From NCBI GenBank assembly GCA_030627905.1, contig DAOVRZ010000100.1:1-21639 (forward strand): a stretch of DNA of 21,639 bases. The letters are read 5' to 3'. The DNA is from JAGMES01 sp023128035 (GTDB taxonomy: Bacteria > Bacillota > Halanaerobiia > DY22613). The notes beneath the pieces were generated by a model, which searched no databases, was not told where the DNA came from, and worked only from the letters and a program-made list of their open reading frames with translations. Within the stretch, counting starts at the first letter, position 1; the number at the start of each line of letters is the position of its first letter. The position numbers and the translations under genes were made by a program. Shown here piece after piece: positions 1-12,200 of this stretch.

Positions 1-1
1 A

Positions 2-280
2 AGATGGTTACCAGATGGAAATATAGAGTTTTTAGGAAGAATCGACCACCAAGTGAAGATTCGTGGATTTAGAATCGAACTTGGAGAAATTGAAAGCCAG
101 TTATTGAATTATACTTCAATCAAAGAGGCTATAGTTGTAGATAGAGAAGATAAACATGGTGCTAAATATTTGTATGCATATGTAGTATCAGAAAAGGAAA
201 TAAAGGTAGGGGAATTAACTCCGAAGGAGGTGAGAGAATTCCTACTAAAAAGTTTACCAGAATACATGATCCCATCATAG
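2..280 (+). CDS. NRPS, 3' end of the frame before an in-frame TAG (5' truncated)
   Basis: This is the tail of an NRPS adenylation domain, cut by the left edge. It reads from RWLPDGNIEFLGRIDHQVK through the A8 core (RGFRIELGEIE) to LPEYMIPS (A9) and then meets TAG at 278-280. The next codons continue the same domain in the same frame (FVQLDEMPLNANGKIDRKA, holding the A10 lysine), so the stop lies inside a domain and not at a gene end. If the stop is real, the upstream protein lacks the A10 lysine loop and the following T domain, and its last module should be inactive. A GTG at 53 gives a formal start, but it lies inside the conserved A8 region and is not a gene start. The alternative is a sequencing or assembly error in one uninterrupted gene. 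Confidence 0.75.
   Translation, partial: RWLPDGNIEFLGRIDHQVKIRGFRIELGEIESQLLNYTSIKEAIVVDREDKHGAKYLYAYVVSEKEIKVGELTPKEVREFLLKSLPEYMIPS
278..280 (+). other. In-frame TAG stop at a conserved Tyr codon of an A domain
   Basis: The context is cca-tca-TAG-ttt-gta-caa. The equivalent codon in every complete A domain of this window is Tyr: TAT in modules 1, 2, 3, 4 and 5 and TAC in module 6, all followed by Phe-Val. One T-to-G change explains it. No ribosome binding site precedes the next ATG at 299. The homologous frame continues without an indel, so this is a point nonsense change, a read error, or a site of suppression or readthrough. Confidence 0.9.
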
Positions 281-298
281 TTTGTACAATTAGATGAA

Positions 299-3200
299 AT
301 GCCATTAAATGCAAATGGCAAGATTGATCGAAAAGCAATTCCAGAACCTGAAGGTAACATCATGGTAGGAACTGAATATGAAGCTTCACGAAATGAAACA
401 GAAGAAAAGTTAGTAGAAATGTGGAAAGAAATTTTGGGAATAGAAAAGGCAGGCATCAATGATAACTTCTTCGAGCTTGGAGGCCATTCTTTAAAGGCAA
501 CAATATTGGCAGCTAAAATGCATAAAGAACTGGATGTAGAAGTATCATTAAGTGAAATATTTAAAAGACCAACTATAAAAGGAATTAGCGAATATATTCA
601 AAATATCATACGCGCGCGTGCGCAAACAGCTTATGAGAAAATAGAAAATGTAGAGTCTGCAGACTATTATGAAGCATCTTCTGCACAGAAGAGAATGTAT
701 ATGCTCCAGCAGTTCGATTTAAGCAGTACAAGTTATAATATGCCGGGAGTGTTTGAAGTAGAAGGAATGCTAAATGTTGAAAGAGTAGAACAAGCCTTTG
801 ATGAACTTCTCAGAAGACATGAAACTTTAAGAACATCTTTTGAAACAATCGACGAGAAGATAGTCCAGAGAATAAATTCGTATACATCCGTAGATTTAGA
901 ATATATAGAAAAAGCAGATATAATTATTGAAGAAGCAGTAAATAAATTTATCAGACCATTTGGTTTGACTAAAGCGCCTTTATTTAGAGTAGGAGTTATA
1001 AGATTAGAAGAAGATAAATATATACTCATCTTTGATATACACCATATAATATCAGATGGTATATCTTTGGAAATTCTTATAAACGAATTCGCAAGCCTTT
1101 ATGAAGGTAAAGAATTAGATAGCTTAAGAATTCAATATAAGGATTATGCAAAATGGCAGAATAAATTATTGAGATCAGATGTTATGGAAAAACAAGAAAA
1201 ATATTGGGTCAATAGATTTAATGATGAAGTCCCAGTACTAAATATGACAACTGATTATCCAAGATCAACTATACAAAATTTCGAAGGAGATAGAATCAGT
1301 TTTAAAATAGATAAAGAAATAATAAAGAATTTAGATAGATTATCAAAAGAGACAGGTAGTACAATGTATATGGTACTTTTATCTGGCGTCAATATCCTAT
1401 TGTCTAAATATAGTGGACAGGAAGATATAATTGTAGGAAGTCCAATAGCAGGCAGGCCACATGCTGATCTAGAGAAAATTATTGGAATGTTTGTGAACAC
1501 TATTGCCATGAGAAATAATCCAGATGGAAATAAGACTTATAAAGAATTTTTAAAGCAAGTAAAAGAAAATGCTTTAGAAGCATATAACCATCAAGATTAT
1601 CAATTTGAAGAGTTAGTTGAGCAGTTAGATTTAAGTAGAGATATGAGTAGAAATCCACTCTTTGATGTTATGTTTACGATGCAAAATATGCAGTCGCAAA
1701 ACTTTAATAATAACGAATTAGTAATTGAGAATTTAGAATTAAAACTATATAATTTTGATCATAGAACATCTAAATTTGATTTAACAATATCAGCAACTGA
1801 AACAGATGATGAACTAATTTTAAATTTTGAATACAGTACAAAGCTATATAAAAGAGAAACCATTGAAAGAATGATAGCTCATTTTAGAAATATACTCAAA
1901 GCAATAACGGTTGATACAGATCCTAAATTAACTGAAATAGAGATGCTTACCAAAGAAGAAAAAGATCAGATTCTATATGATTTTAATAACACCTATGCAG
2001 ATTACCCCAGAAACAAAACATTACATGAGTTATTTGAAGAAAAAGTGGAGAATACACCAGACAATACTGCAGTAGTATTGCGTACTCGCGCAGGAGAAAT
2101 GATGCTAAGCTATAGAGAACTAAATGAGAAAGCAAATAGATTAGCTAGAACCTTAAGAGAAAAAGGAGTAAAATCAAACAGTATTGTAGGAATTTTAGTA
2201 GACCGTTCTCTTGAGATGCTGGTGGGTATATTCGGAATACTTAAAGCAGGTGGAGCTTACTTACCGATAACTCCAGAGTATCCAGAGGATCGAATACAAT
2301 ATATGCTTAATGATAGTCAAACAAATATTGTTCTAACACAAAGCAAGCATGTTGAGAAAGTAATGTTTAATGAAGAGGTAATAGATTTAGAAGATAACAA
2401 AGCATATTCATCCAATGGAGAAAACTTAGAGAATATAAATACAGCGAAAGATTTAGCATATGTAATATATACATCTGGTTCAACAGGAAAACCAAAAGGT
2501 GTATTAGTTGAACATCAAAGCGTTGTTAACATACTGACAAATATGCAAAACGATTATCCACTAATGGAATCTGGAACATATCTATTAAAAACCACATATA
2601 CCTTTGATGTGTCTGTGACAGAATTATTTGGCTGGCTTACGGGTAACGGAAAAATTGCCATGTTACCTCCAGGAGGCGAAAAGGATTTAAATGCTATAGT
2701 AGAAGCGATCCATAAATACAATGTAACACATATCAACTTTGTTCCATCCATGCTAAATGTATTTTTAGATGGAATCACGGAACAGGATTTTGAAAAAATA
2801 AATAGTTTACGCTATATATTTGTTGCAGGAGAGGCATTCTCAAGAGAATTAGCTAAAAGATGTAGCGCCAAATTAAAGAATGTAACAATCGAAAATATTT
2901 ATGGTCCAACAGAAACAACAATCTATGTAACAAGATACTCCATCGCTGATTTAAAAGATGAACACATAGTACCAATAGGAAAACCATTAAATAATGTAAA
3001 AGCTTATGTTGTAAACGAAGATAATAAACTCCTTCCAATCGGAGTAGCTGGAGAATTGTGCATAGCAGGAGAGTGCTTAACAAGAGGATATTTTAATCGA
3101 GCAGATTTAACAGCAGAAAAGTTTGATCCGTTCGTGCAAAACCCTTTCAGTCCTGAAGAAAAAATGTACCGAACTGGAGACTTGGTAAGATGGTTACCAG

Positions 3201-6200
3201 ATGGAAATATAGAATTCTTAGGAAGAATCGACCATCAAGTAAAGATCAGGGGCTTTAGAATCGAGCTTGGAGAAATTGAGAACAGTTTATTGAGCTATGA
3301 AGATATAAAAGAAGCAATAGTAATAGATCGAAAAGATGAAGAAGACAATAAATATTTATGTGCTTATGTTGTATCTCACAGAGAATTAACTCCAAAGGAA
3401 TTAAGAGAGTATTTATCAAAGAATCTTCCTGATTATATGATTCCATCATATTTTGTACAACTAGAAAGAATGCCATTAAATAAAAATGGAAAAATAAATC
3501 GAAAAGCATTACCAAAGCCTGAAGGAAATATATTCACTGGAGTAGAGTATGAAGCACCACGAAATGAAATAGAAGAAAAGTTGGTAGATATATGGAAAGA
3601 GGTTTTAGGAGCGGTATTAGGAAAAGAGAAAGTAGGCATCAATGATAACTTCTTTGAACTTGGAGGACATTCTTTAAAGGCAACGGTTCTTTTATCAAAA
3701 ATGCACAAGAAGTTGAATGTAGAAGTTTCGCTAAGTCAGGTTTTCATAAATCCTACAATCAAAGAACTTGCACAATACATTAAAAAAGCTGAAAAAAACA
3801 TCTTTTCTTCAATACAACCGGTTGCAGAAGCGGAATATTATTCTGCTTCATCCTCACAGAAAAGGCTATATATTATGTGGCAGCTTGCGGAAAAATCATT
3901 AGCTTATAACATGTCATCAGCAGTAATTCTTGAGGGAGAATTTGATCGGGCCAGATTTGAAAAAACCATAAATGCCCTTGTTAATAGACACGAAACTCTC
4001 AGAACATCCTTTAGACTGGTTAATGGTGAATTAATGCAGCGGATTCATCATGATGTTGATCTTAATTTAATTTATCAAATAATAGAAGAAGATAAACTAA
4101 AAGAGACGGCAATAGAATTTATAAGACCTTTTGATCTAAGCAAAGCACCATTACTAAGAGTTGTTCTAATAAAATTTGGCTCTAACAGACATCTGCTTCT
4201 ATTCGATATGCACCATATTATTTCTGATGGGGTATCAATAGATATTCTGACCAAGGATTTTAACAGTCTGTACGATGGTAAAGAATTGTCTGAGTTGAAG
4301 ATACAATATAAAGATTATGCATCGTGGCATAACTCTTTGATGGATTCAAAGATAATGGAGAAAATGAGTGAATATTGGACAAGAAAATTAGATAATTTCA
4401 CTTATACTGAGTTACCTGTAACAAATATCTCTTTTAATAGACAATCAAATGGAAGAATCAAGCAATCAGAATTGGACGAATTATTAACAAAACAAATAAA
4501 CGAGTTTTGCATAAGACATAAAGTATCAAAATTCATATTTATGTTAGCTACTTTTGAAGTTTTAATAATGAAAACAATTAATCAGAATGACATCAGTATC
4601 GGAATCCCAGTGGCAGGCAGACGACATGAAGATCTGCAAAATATAATAGGTATTTTCTTAAATGTTCTGGTCACTCGCACAAAAATTGAGAAAAATGCAA
4701 CTTTCACTGAGTACTTATATAACTTAAGAGATGAGTGGATGGAGACTCAGGAATATCAAGATTACCCATATGAAGATCTATATGCAAAAATGAAAGAAGA
4801 ATTTAACTTCAAGAGGGATTCACTATTTTCTATCCTCTTTAACTATATGCCAGAGTCGAAGAATGATTTGAGTGAACAAGCACTCACTGACAGACCTTAT
4901 AAACTTGAAGAGGTAGAGCCTAAGTACGGTCTTACTTTATACGTAAGTGAAGGTAGAGATAATATTGGTTTGAAAGCTGTCTTTAAAAATAATCTAGAAG
5001 AATATATAGTTGAAAATATGCTAAACAGTTTTGAAACTGTTATTCAGACTGTACTGGAGAATGAAGAAATCTTAATTAAGAAGATATCTATGGCAGGTGG
5101 TAATAACCTTGACATTTACTCTCAAGTCTTTGAGTTGGAATCATTTGTTGATTCTCGAAGTTTGCATGGCAAAATAAGAAGTATTGCTTTAAATACACCT
5201 GATAAAACAGCAATTGAGCAGGGCGATAAGAATCTCTCCTACATTGGGCTTGAAGAGAGAGCAAATCAGATTGCCAACTTTTTAAATGCAAAAATTAGTG
5301 ATAACAAAAATATACCTGTGATACTTGATAATAGTATAGAGCTAGTAGAAGCAATACTTGGGATCATTAAATGTGGTGGAGTATTTGCTCCTATTGATCC
5401 TAAGTTTCCTGAAAACAGAATTAAGTTGATGGTAGATGAGATTGATGCTGATTGGATTATAACCTGCAACGAATGGCTGGATAAACTCAATAGGATGATG
5501 GAGGGAGAAAACAGGAAATTAAATGCTCTGGTACTGAATTCTACTGCAAACACTGGACAATTAAATAATATAAATCTGTTCGAGTTTAATGATAATCTAC
5601 AGAAAGAATGTCTGGTTCCTGCAGAGATATCGAATGAACACTGTTATATCTATTTCACTTCCGGTTCAACTGGAAAACCAAAAGCTATTTTGGGAAGACA
5701 TATCAGCTTAAAGCATTTTATCGATTGGGAGATTAAAGAGTTTGGAGTTGATGAAAGCTTCAAAGTAAGCCAGATTATATCACCATCTTTTGATCCATTC
5801 TTGAGAGATATTTTTGTTCCGTTATGTTCCGGGGCTACCCTTTGCATACCTGAAAATCGGGAAATTATCTTAAACCCAGAAGGGTTCATGGAGTGGATTG
5901 ATGATAAAGATATCACATTGATACATATGGTTCCAACTATCTTTAAAGCTTTGATAGCAGAAGTAGAAGATCCAGACTGCTTTAAAAAATTGAAATATAT
6001 GCTGTTAGCAGGAGAGATGTTGAGAGGAAATGATATTAATAAATTCTTCCAACTATTTGGAAATAGGATTGAATTAGTGAATCTGTATGGGCCTACAGAA
6101 ACAACACTGGCGAAACTTTTTTATAGAGTGAAGGAAGAAGATGCAAACCGTGTAGCTGTTCCTGTCGGCAAACCTATTCCTGGAGCCCAGGTTATGATCT

Positions 6201-9200
6201 TAAATGATGACAACCAGATTTGTGAGATGGGAAGCATTGGCGAAATATATATACGTACTCCTTTCATTTCAGCGGGATATTATAATAATTCTGATTTAAC
6301 CAATAAAGTATTTATTATAAATCCTTTTAACGATGATTCTCAAGATATAATTTACAAAACAGGAGATTTAGGGAGAATACATTTTAACGGCGATGTAGAG
6401 ATTTTAGGAAGAGTAGACCATCAGGTAAAACTGAGGGGAGTTAGGATAGAACTGGGTGAAATAGAGAATCAGCTACTACAACTTGAAAATGTAAAAGAGG
6501 CTATAGTAGTAGCCATAGAAGAATCTCTTTGCGCTTATGCAGAGGTCTTCACAGAGGTGACAGATCAAAAGATAGAGGTTGAAAAGTTGAGAGAGCATCT
6601 CCGAAAGAGACTGCCTGATTATATGATACCAAATTATTTTGTTATCTTAGAAAAAATGCCCCTTACTCCTAATGGTAAGATTGATAGAAAAGCACTACCT
6701 GAACCTGATCTAAATAATTCAGGAGTACAGTATGTTGCACCGCAAAATGAAATAGAAGAGAAATTGGTAGAAATCTGGTCTGAGATATTGGATAAAGAAG
6801 GTATCGGGATAAGCCACAATTTCTTTAATTTAGGTGGACATTCATTAAAGGCTGCCTCTTTAGTGGCAAAGATCCATAAAGAATTAAATGTAGAAGTACC
6901 GTTAAAAGAGGTATTTACAAATTCTACTATAAAAAGTCTTGCAAATTATATTAAAAATGCAGAAGAAAACATTTATAGTTCTATACAGCCTATAGAAGAG
7001 AACGAATATTATCCAGCATCCTCTGCGCAGAAGAGACTTTACATCTTAGATCAGATGGAAGAGATCAGTACAGGTTATAATATACCAAGGGCTTTAATGG
7101 TTAAAGGAGCTCTAGATAGACAAAAGTTAGAACAGAGTTTCAAAGAGTTGATAAATAGGCATGAAACCTTGCGTACGTCATTTGAAACAAATGAAGGACA
7201 GATTGTACAGATTGTTCATAAAGAAGTAGATCTTAAAGTAACTTCTATTAAAGCAACTAAAGGAGATATTACTGAAATATTAAAACAGTTTGTTCAGCCT
7301 TTTGATCTTAAGAAAGCACCGCTTTTACGAGTGGGATTAGTAGAACTTGCAGAGGAGAGCATATTACTCTTTGATCTGCATCACATAATCTCTGATGGTT
7401 CGTCTATGGGTATAATACTACAGGAATTTATTGAGTTGTATGAAGGCAAAGAATTACCTGTACTTCCAATACAGTATAAAGATTTTTCAGCATGGCAGAA
7501 TAAGTTATTTGAAACCGGGGTAATAAAAAAACAGGAAGAATATTGGATTAAAAGATTCAAGGATGAGGCGCATTATAACGCGATACCTGTACTAAATATG
7601 CCTACTGATTATCCAAGACCAACAATGCAAAGCTTTGAAGGAGATCGTATTAACTACAAATTAGATAAAGAACTGACAAAAGATCTAAATAGAATAGCAA
7701 AAGAGACAAACAGTACAATGTATATGGTACTTTTATCTGGGATAAATATCCTATTATCTAAATATAGTGGGCAAGAAGATATCATAATTGGCAGTCCAAT
7801 CGCTGGTAGATCACATGCAGATTTAGAGAAAATTATCGGAATGTTTGTAAACACTCTTGCAATGAGAAATCAGCCTGAAGGAAATAAGACTTATGAAGAA
7901 TTTTTGCTGGAAGTAAAAGAAAATGCGTTAGAAGCATATGAACATCAGGAATATCAATTTGAAGAACTTGTAGATAAATTAGCCTTAAGTAAGGATATGA
8001 GTAGAAATCCATTATTTGATGTAATGTTTGTGCTGCAAAATATGCAGTCACAAAACTTTGATAATGGAGAATTAAGAATTGATAATTTAGAATTAAAACC
8101 ATATAATTTCGATTATAAAACATCCAAATTTGATTTAACAATATCAGCAACGGAAGCAGATGATGAAATAATCTTAAATTTTGAATACAGTACCAGGTTA
8201 TATAAAAGAGCAACTGTTGAAAGAATGATAGCTCATTTTAGAAATATACTCAAGATAGTAGTAGTTGATACAGATACTAAATTAAGTGAAATTAATATGC
8301 TTACAGATGAAGAAAAAGATTGGATTTTAAATGATTTTAATAACACTGATGTAGATTATCCCAGAGATAAAACAATTCATCAGTTATTTGAAGAACAGGT
8401 AGAAAAAGGGCTAGATAATATTGCAATAGCATTTGAAGATAAACAATTGACCTATAGAGAATTAAATGAAAAAGCAAACAGATTAGCAAGAACTTTAAGA
8501 GAAAACGGAGTAAATGCAGACAGTATTGTAGGAATATTAGTAAATCATTCGCTTGAAATGATGGTAGGAATATTAGGAATCCTAAAAGCTGGAAGTGCGT
8601 ATTTGCCAATCAATTCTAGCTATCCTGAGGAACGGATTAGATATATGCTGGAAGACAGTGGTGCAGATATTCTATTGACCCATGAATACTTGAAAAATAA
8701 GCTTCTATTTAAAGGACAAATTATCCCACTAGAGGATCACAAAATATACATGAAAGAAGACACAAACTTAGATTTGATAAACAATTCTCATGCTTTGGCT
8801 TATGTCATATATACCTCTGGCTCAACTGGAAAGCCAAAAGGGGTTTTGATATCCCATAAAGCTTTGAATAATTTTGTATTTAGCTATTATACTAGCTTTG
8901 GAAAAAATGTAGGGGTAGGTGATAACTGTCTAAGTTTGGCTAATATCTCCTTCGATGCAAGTGTATCTGAACTATTTATTCCTCTTACCTTTGGAGCTTC
9001 TTTAGTGCTCTTTAACAATGAAATGATACTAGATGTTCATAAATTAGCAAGAACTATTATCGATGAAAGTATAACTTTAGCTTATATCCCGCCGACTATA
9101 TTAAAAGATCTTTATGAACTTTTGAGTAAAGAAAAGGAAAAGGTCAAACTTAATAAAATGATGGTAGGTGTAGAGCCGATTAAAGATTATGTATTAGAAG

Positions 9201-12200
9201 AATATATGATTTTAAATCACGATATGCAGATTTTAAATGGCTATGGTCCTACAGAAGCTACCATTTGCGCAACTAAATATAAATATGGTCAAACAGCATC
9301 TGTAGGTAGAAATATTCCTATAGGTAAGCCTTTAGCAAATATGCATATTTACATATTGGACAAATATTCTAATCTTGTACCAAATGGTGTTGTGGGAGAA
9401 ATATATATATCTGGGGATGGCTTAGCAAAGGGCTATCTAAACAGACAAGATTTGACAGCAGAAAAATTTGTACCGAACCCTTTTATCTCTGGTAAGAAAA
9501 TGTACAAAACTGGAGATATGGCGCGCTTATTACCTGATGGGAACATCGAATTTATCGGAAGAATCGACCATCAAGTGAAGATACGTGGATATAGAATCGA
9601 ACCAGGTGAGATCGAAATCCAGTTGTTAAATTATAACTCAATCAAAAATGCAAAAGTGGTAGATAGAGAAGATAAAAATGGAGCTAAATATTTGTGTGCT
9701 TATGTAGTATCAGATCAGGAAGTAACTATAATGGAATTGAGAGAATTTTTATTAACAAATTTACCAGAGTATATGATCCCATCATATTTTGTACAATTAG
9801 ATAAAATGCCATTAACTGCAAATGGCAAGATTAACAGAAAAGCACTTCCTGCGCCTGAAGGTAATATTATGGTAGGAACTGAATACGAAGCTCCACGAAA
9901 TGAATTAGAAGAAAAGTTAGTAGAAATGTGGAAAGATCTATTGGGAATTGATAAAGTAGGGATCAATGATAACTTTTTTGAACTAGGAGGCCACTCATTA
10001 AAAGCTACATCTTTGGTTTCTAAAATTTATGCAGAGTTAAATGTTGAACTTCCATTACGAGAAATTTTTAGAAAACCAACGATTAGAAAAATCGCAGAGT
10101 TTATAACTGACTCAGAGAAAGATCACATCTCAGTGATTGATCTGGTAGCGTGTGATAATAACAAAGAGTACTATCCAGTTTCTTCAGCTCAAAAAAGAAT
10201 CTTTGTTCTGAATCAACTACAGAGAAACCATATAAGTTATAATATGCCAATAATGATGTTTATTGAAGGTGAATTTGATCAAAAACGATTTGAAAGTGCA
10301 TTTGAGAGGGTAATCATGCGTCATGATTCGTTTAGAACATCATTTGAATTAATAGATGGTGAAGCAATGCAAAAGATTTGGCAAGATGTAGATTTTAACG
10401 TAAGTTATCAGGAAGCAAAAGATGATGATATCGAGAAGCTTATCAAGGAATTTATCCAGCCTTTTGATTTGAGTAAGGTTCCATTACTCAGAGTAAAGGT
10501 AGTGAAATTTGACCAGCGGCATCTAATGATGCTCGATATGCATCATATCATTTCTGATGGAGAATCAATGAATATTTTAATAAATGATTTTGTAAAACTT
10601 TATGAAGGTCATAACTTAGAAGAACTAAGGCTTCAATATAAGGATTTTACAATTTGGCAGAATGAATTCTTCAAATCTGACAAGATTAAAGAACAGGAAA
10701 CTTATTGGTTAAAAACTTTTGAAGATGAATTCTCAATTTTGAATATGCCAACTGATTATTCAAGACCAGCTGTAATGGACTTTTCAGGGAATTCCTATCA
10801 GTTTTTTGTAGATGATGAAATCAATACAGGATTGAAGGAATTAGGAAAAAGTCACGGAGCTACCTTATATATTGTTCTTTTAGCAGCATATAATATTTTA
10901 CTGTCTAGATATAGTGGACAAGAAGATATCATCGTAGGTTCACCAGTAGCTGGGCGTTCCAAGAATGGTTTGGAGCAGATTGTTGGAATGTTTGTAAACA
11001 CTTTAGCTATGCGTAATCATTCAAAAGCTAATATACCATTTGAACAATTTTTAGACCAAGTAAAAGAGAACGCTTTTTCAGCTTTTGAAAATCAAAATTA
11101 CCAGTTTGAACAATTGGTAGAAAAATTAAACGTAGAAAGAAATTTGAGTCGAAATCCGCTATTTGACACTATGTTTACATTGCAAAATGTCAATTATAGT
11201 GAAATAATTGCTAATGAGTTGAGATTAATCCCTTACAATACTTCTACTCAGATTACAAAATTTGATCTTACTTTGAGTGCAGCGGAAATGGATGAAGGAA
11301 CCTATTTTACTCTCGAATATAGAACAACACTATTTAAAAGGGACACAATTACAAGAATGACCAAACACTATCATAATATTCTTCAGCAGATTGTGAGACA
11401 TCCTGAAGTGAAATTAAGTGAGATCAAAATGATTTCTGATGAAGAAAGAATCCAACTAGTAGAGCAGTTTAATATGACTAAAGAAGAGTATCCTTTAGAT
11501 AAAACGATTCATCAACTATTTGAAGAACAGGTAGAAAGAACACCTGAAAATATCGCTGTTGTTTATGGCGACCAACAGTTGACTTATGGTGAATTAAATA
11601 AAAGAGCCAACCAAATTGCACAAGTTTTACAAACAAAAGGAGTAAGAGTAGAAGAGATTGTTGGAATAATGGTAGAACCAGCGGTTGAAATGATCGTAGG
11701 AATTTTCGGTATCTTGAAGGCCGGAGGAGCATATCTTCCAATTGATCCAACTTATCCAGTAGATAGAATTACTTATATGTTGAACGACAGTGAGATAAAT
11801 GTCTTGTTGACCCAAGTAAACTTAAAGGAAAAAATCCAATTTGAGGGGCAGCTCCTTTTCCTTGATAATCAACACCTATATCAGAAAGAAAGTTCTAATT
11901 TACTCATGCAAAGTCAACCTACTGACCTCGCATATGTTATCTATACCTCAGGTTCGACAGGGAAGCCTAAAGGGGTAATGGTGGAACACAGATCATTGGT
12001 AAATTTGGTGACCTGGCACAATAAAAATTATGGTGTGACAGAAGTGGATCGGAGTACTAAATATGCTGGATTTGGGTTTGATGCTTCTGTGTGGGAGATC
12101 TTCCCATACATGATTGCTGGTGCTTCTCTTCATATTATCGATAATGAGATAAGGTTGGATATACATAAGCTTAATGAATATTTTGAGAGACATAAGATTA

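Larger units (their letters stand above)
2..352 (+). other. Module 0 adenylation domain, C-terminal part
   Basis: This holds the small C-terminal subdomain of an A domain: A8 (RGFRIELGEIE), A9 (LPEYMIP) and A10 (NGKIDRKA), ending at PEPE. The substrate-pocket region lies left of the window, so the amino acid cannot be predicted. The TAG at 278-280 separates A9 from A10. The DNA is close to the matching part of module 1 (from about 3189) and of module 3 (from about 9530), as expected for a synthetase built from duplicated modules. Confidence 0.9.

Noticed and set aside
53..55. GTG at 53 as a gene start giving a 75-residue protein
   Set aside because: It is the Val codon of the conserved HQVKIRG stretch of an A domain. 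Coding similarity continues upstream to the window edge.
278..280. Genome-wide reassignment of TAG to an amino acid
   Set aside because: I saw no other TAG in frame over more than 7,100 codons. A reassigned codon would be expected to recur, especially in a gene so rich in Tyr.
299..301. ATG at 299 as the real start of a new synthetase gene
   Set aside because: It lies between the A9 and A10 cores of an A domain, with homologous coding sequence upstream and no ribosome binding site or promoter. It is only the first ATG after the stop.
3833..5092. Module 2 C domain as an epimerization or cyclization domain
   Set aside because: It has the condensation HHIISDG motif and C1 core, sits directly before an A domain, and lacks the DxxxxD motif of cyclization domains.
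7833..8213. Reverse-strand open frame of 126 codons, the longest of many on the minus strand
   Set aside because: It lies wholly opposite the module 3 C domain, has the Leu/Tyr-rich make-up expected from the complement of AT-rich coding DNA, and shows no recognisable motif. The same holds for the other minus-strand frames.
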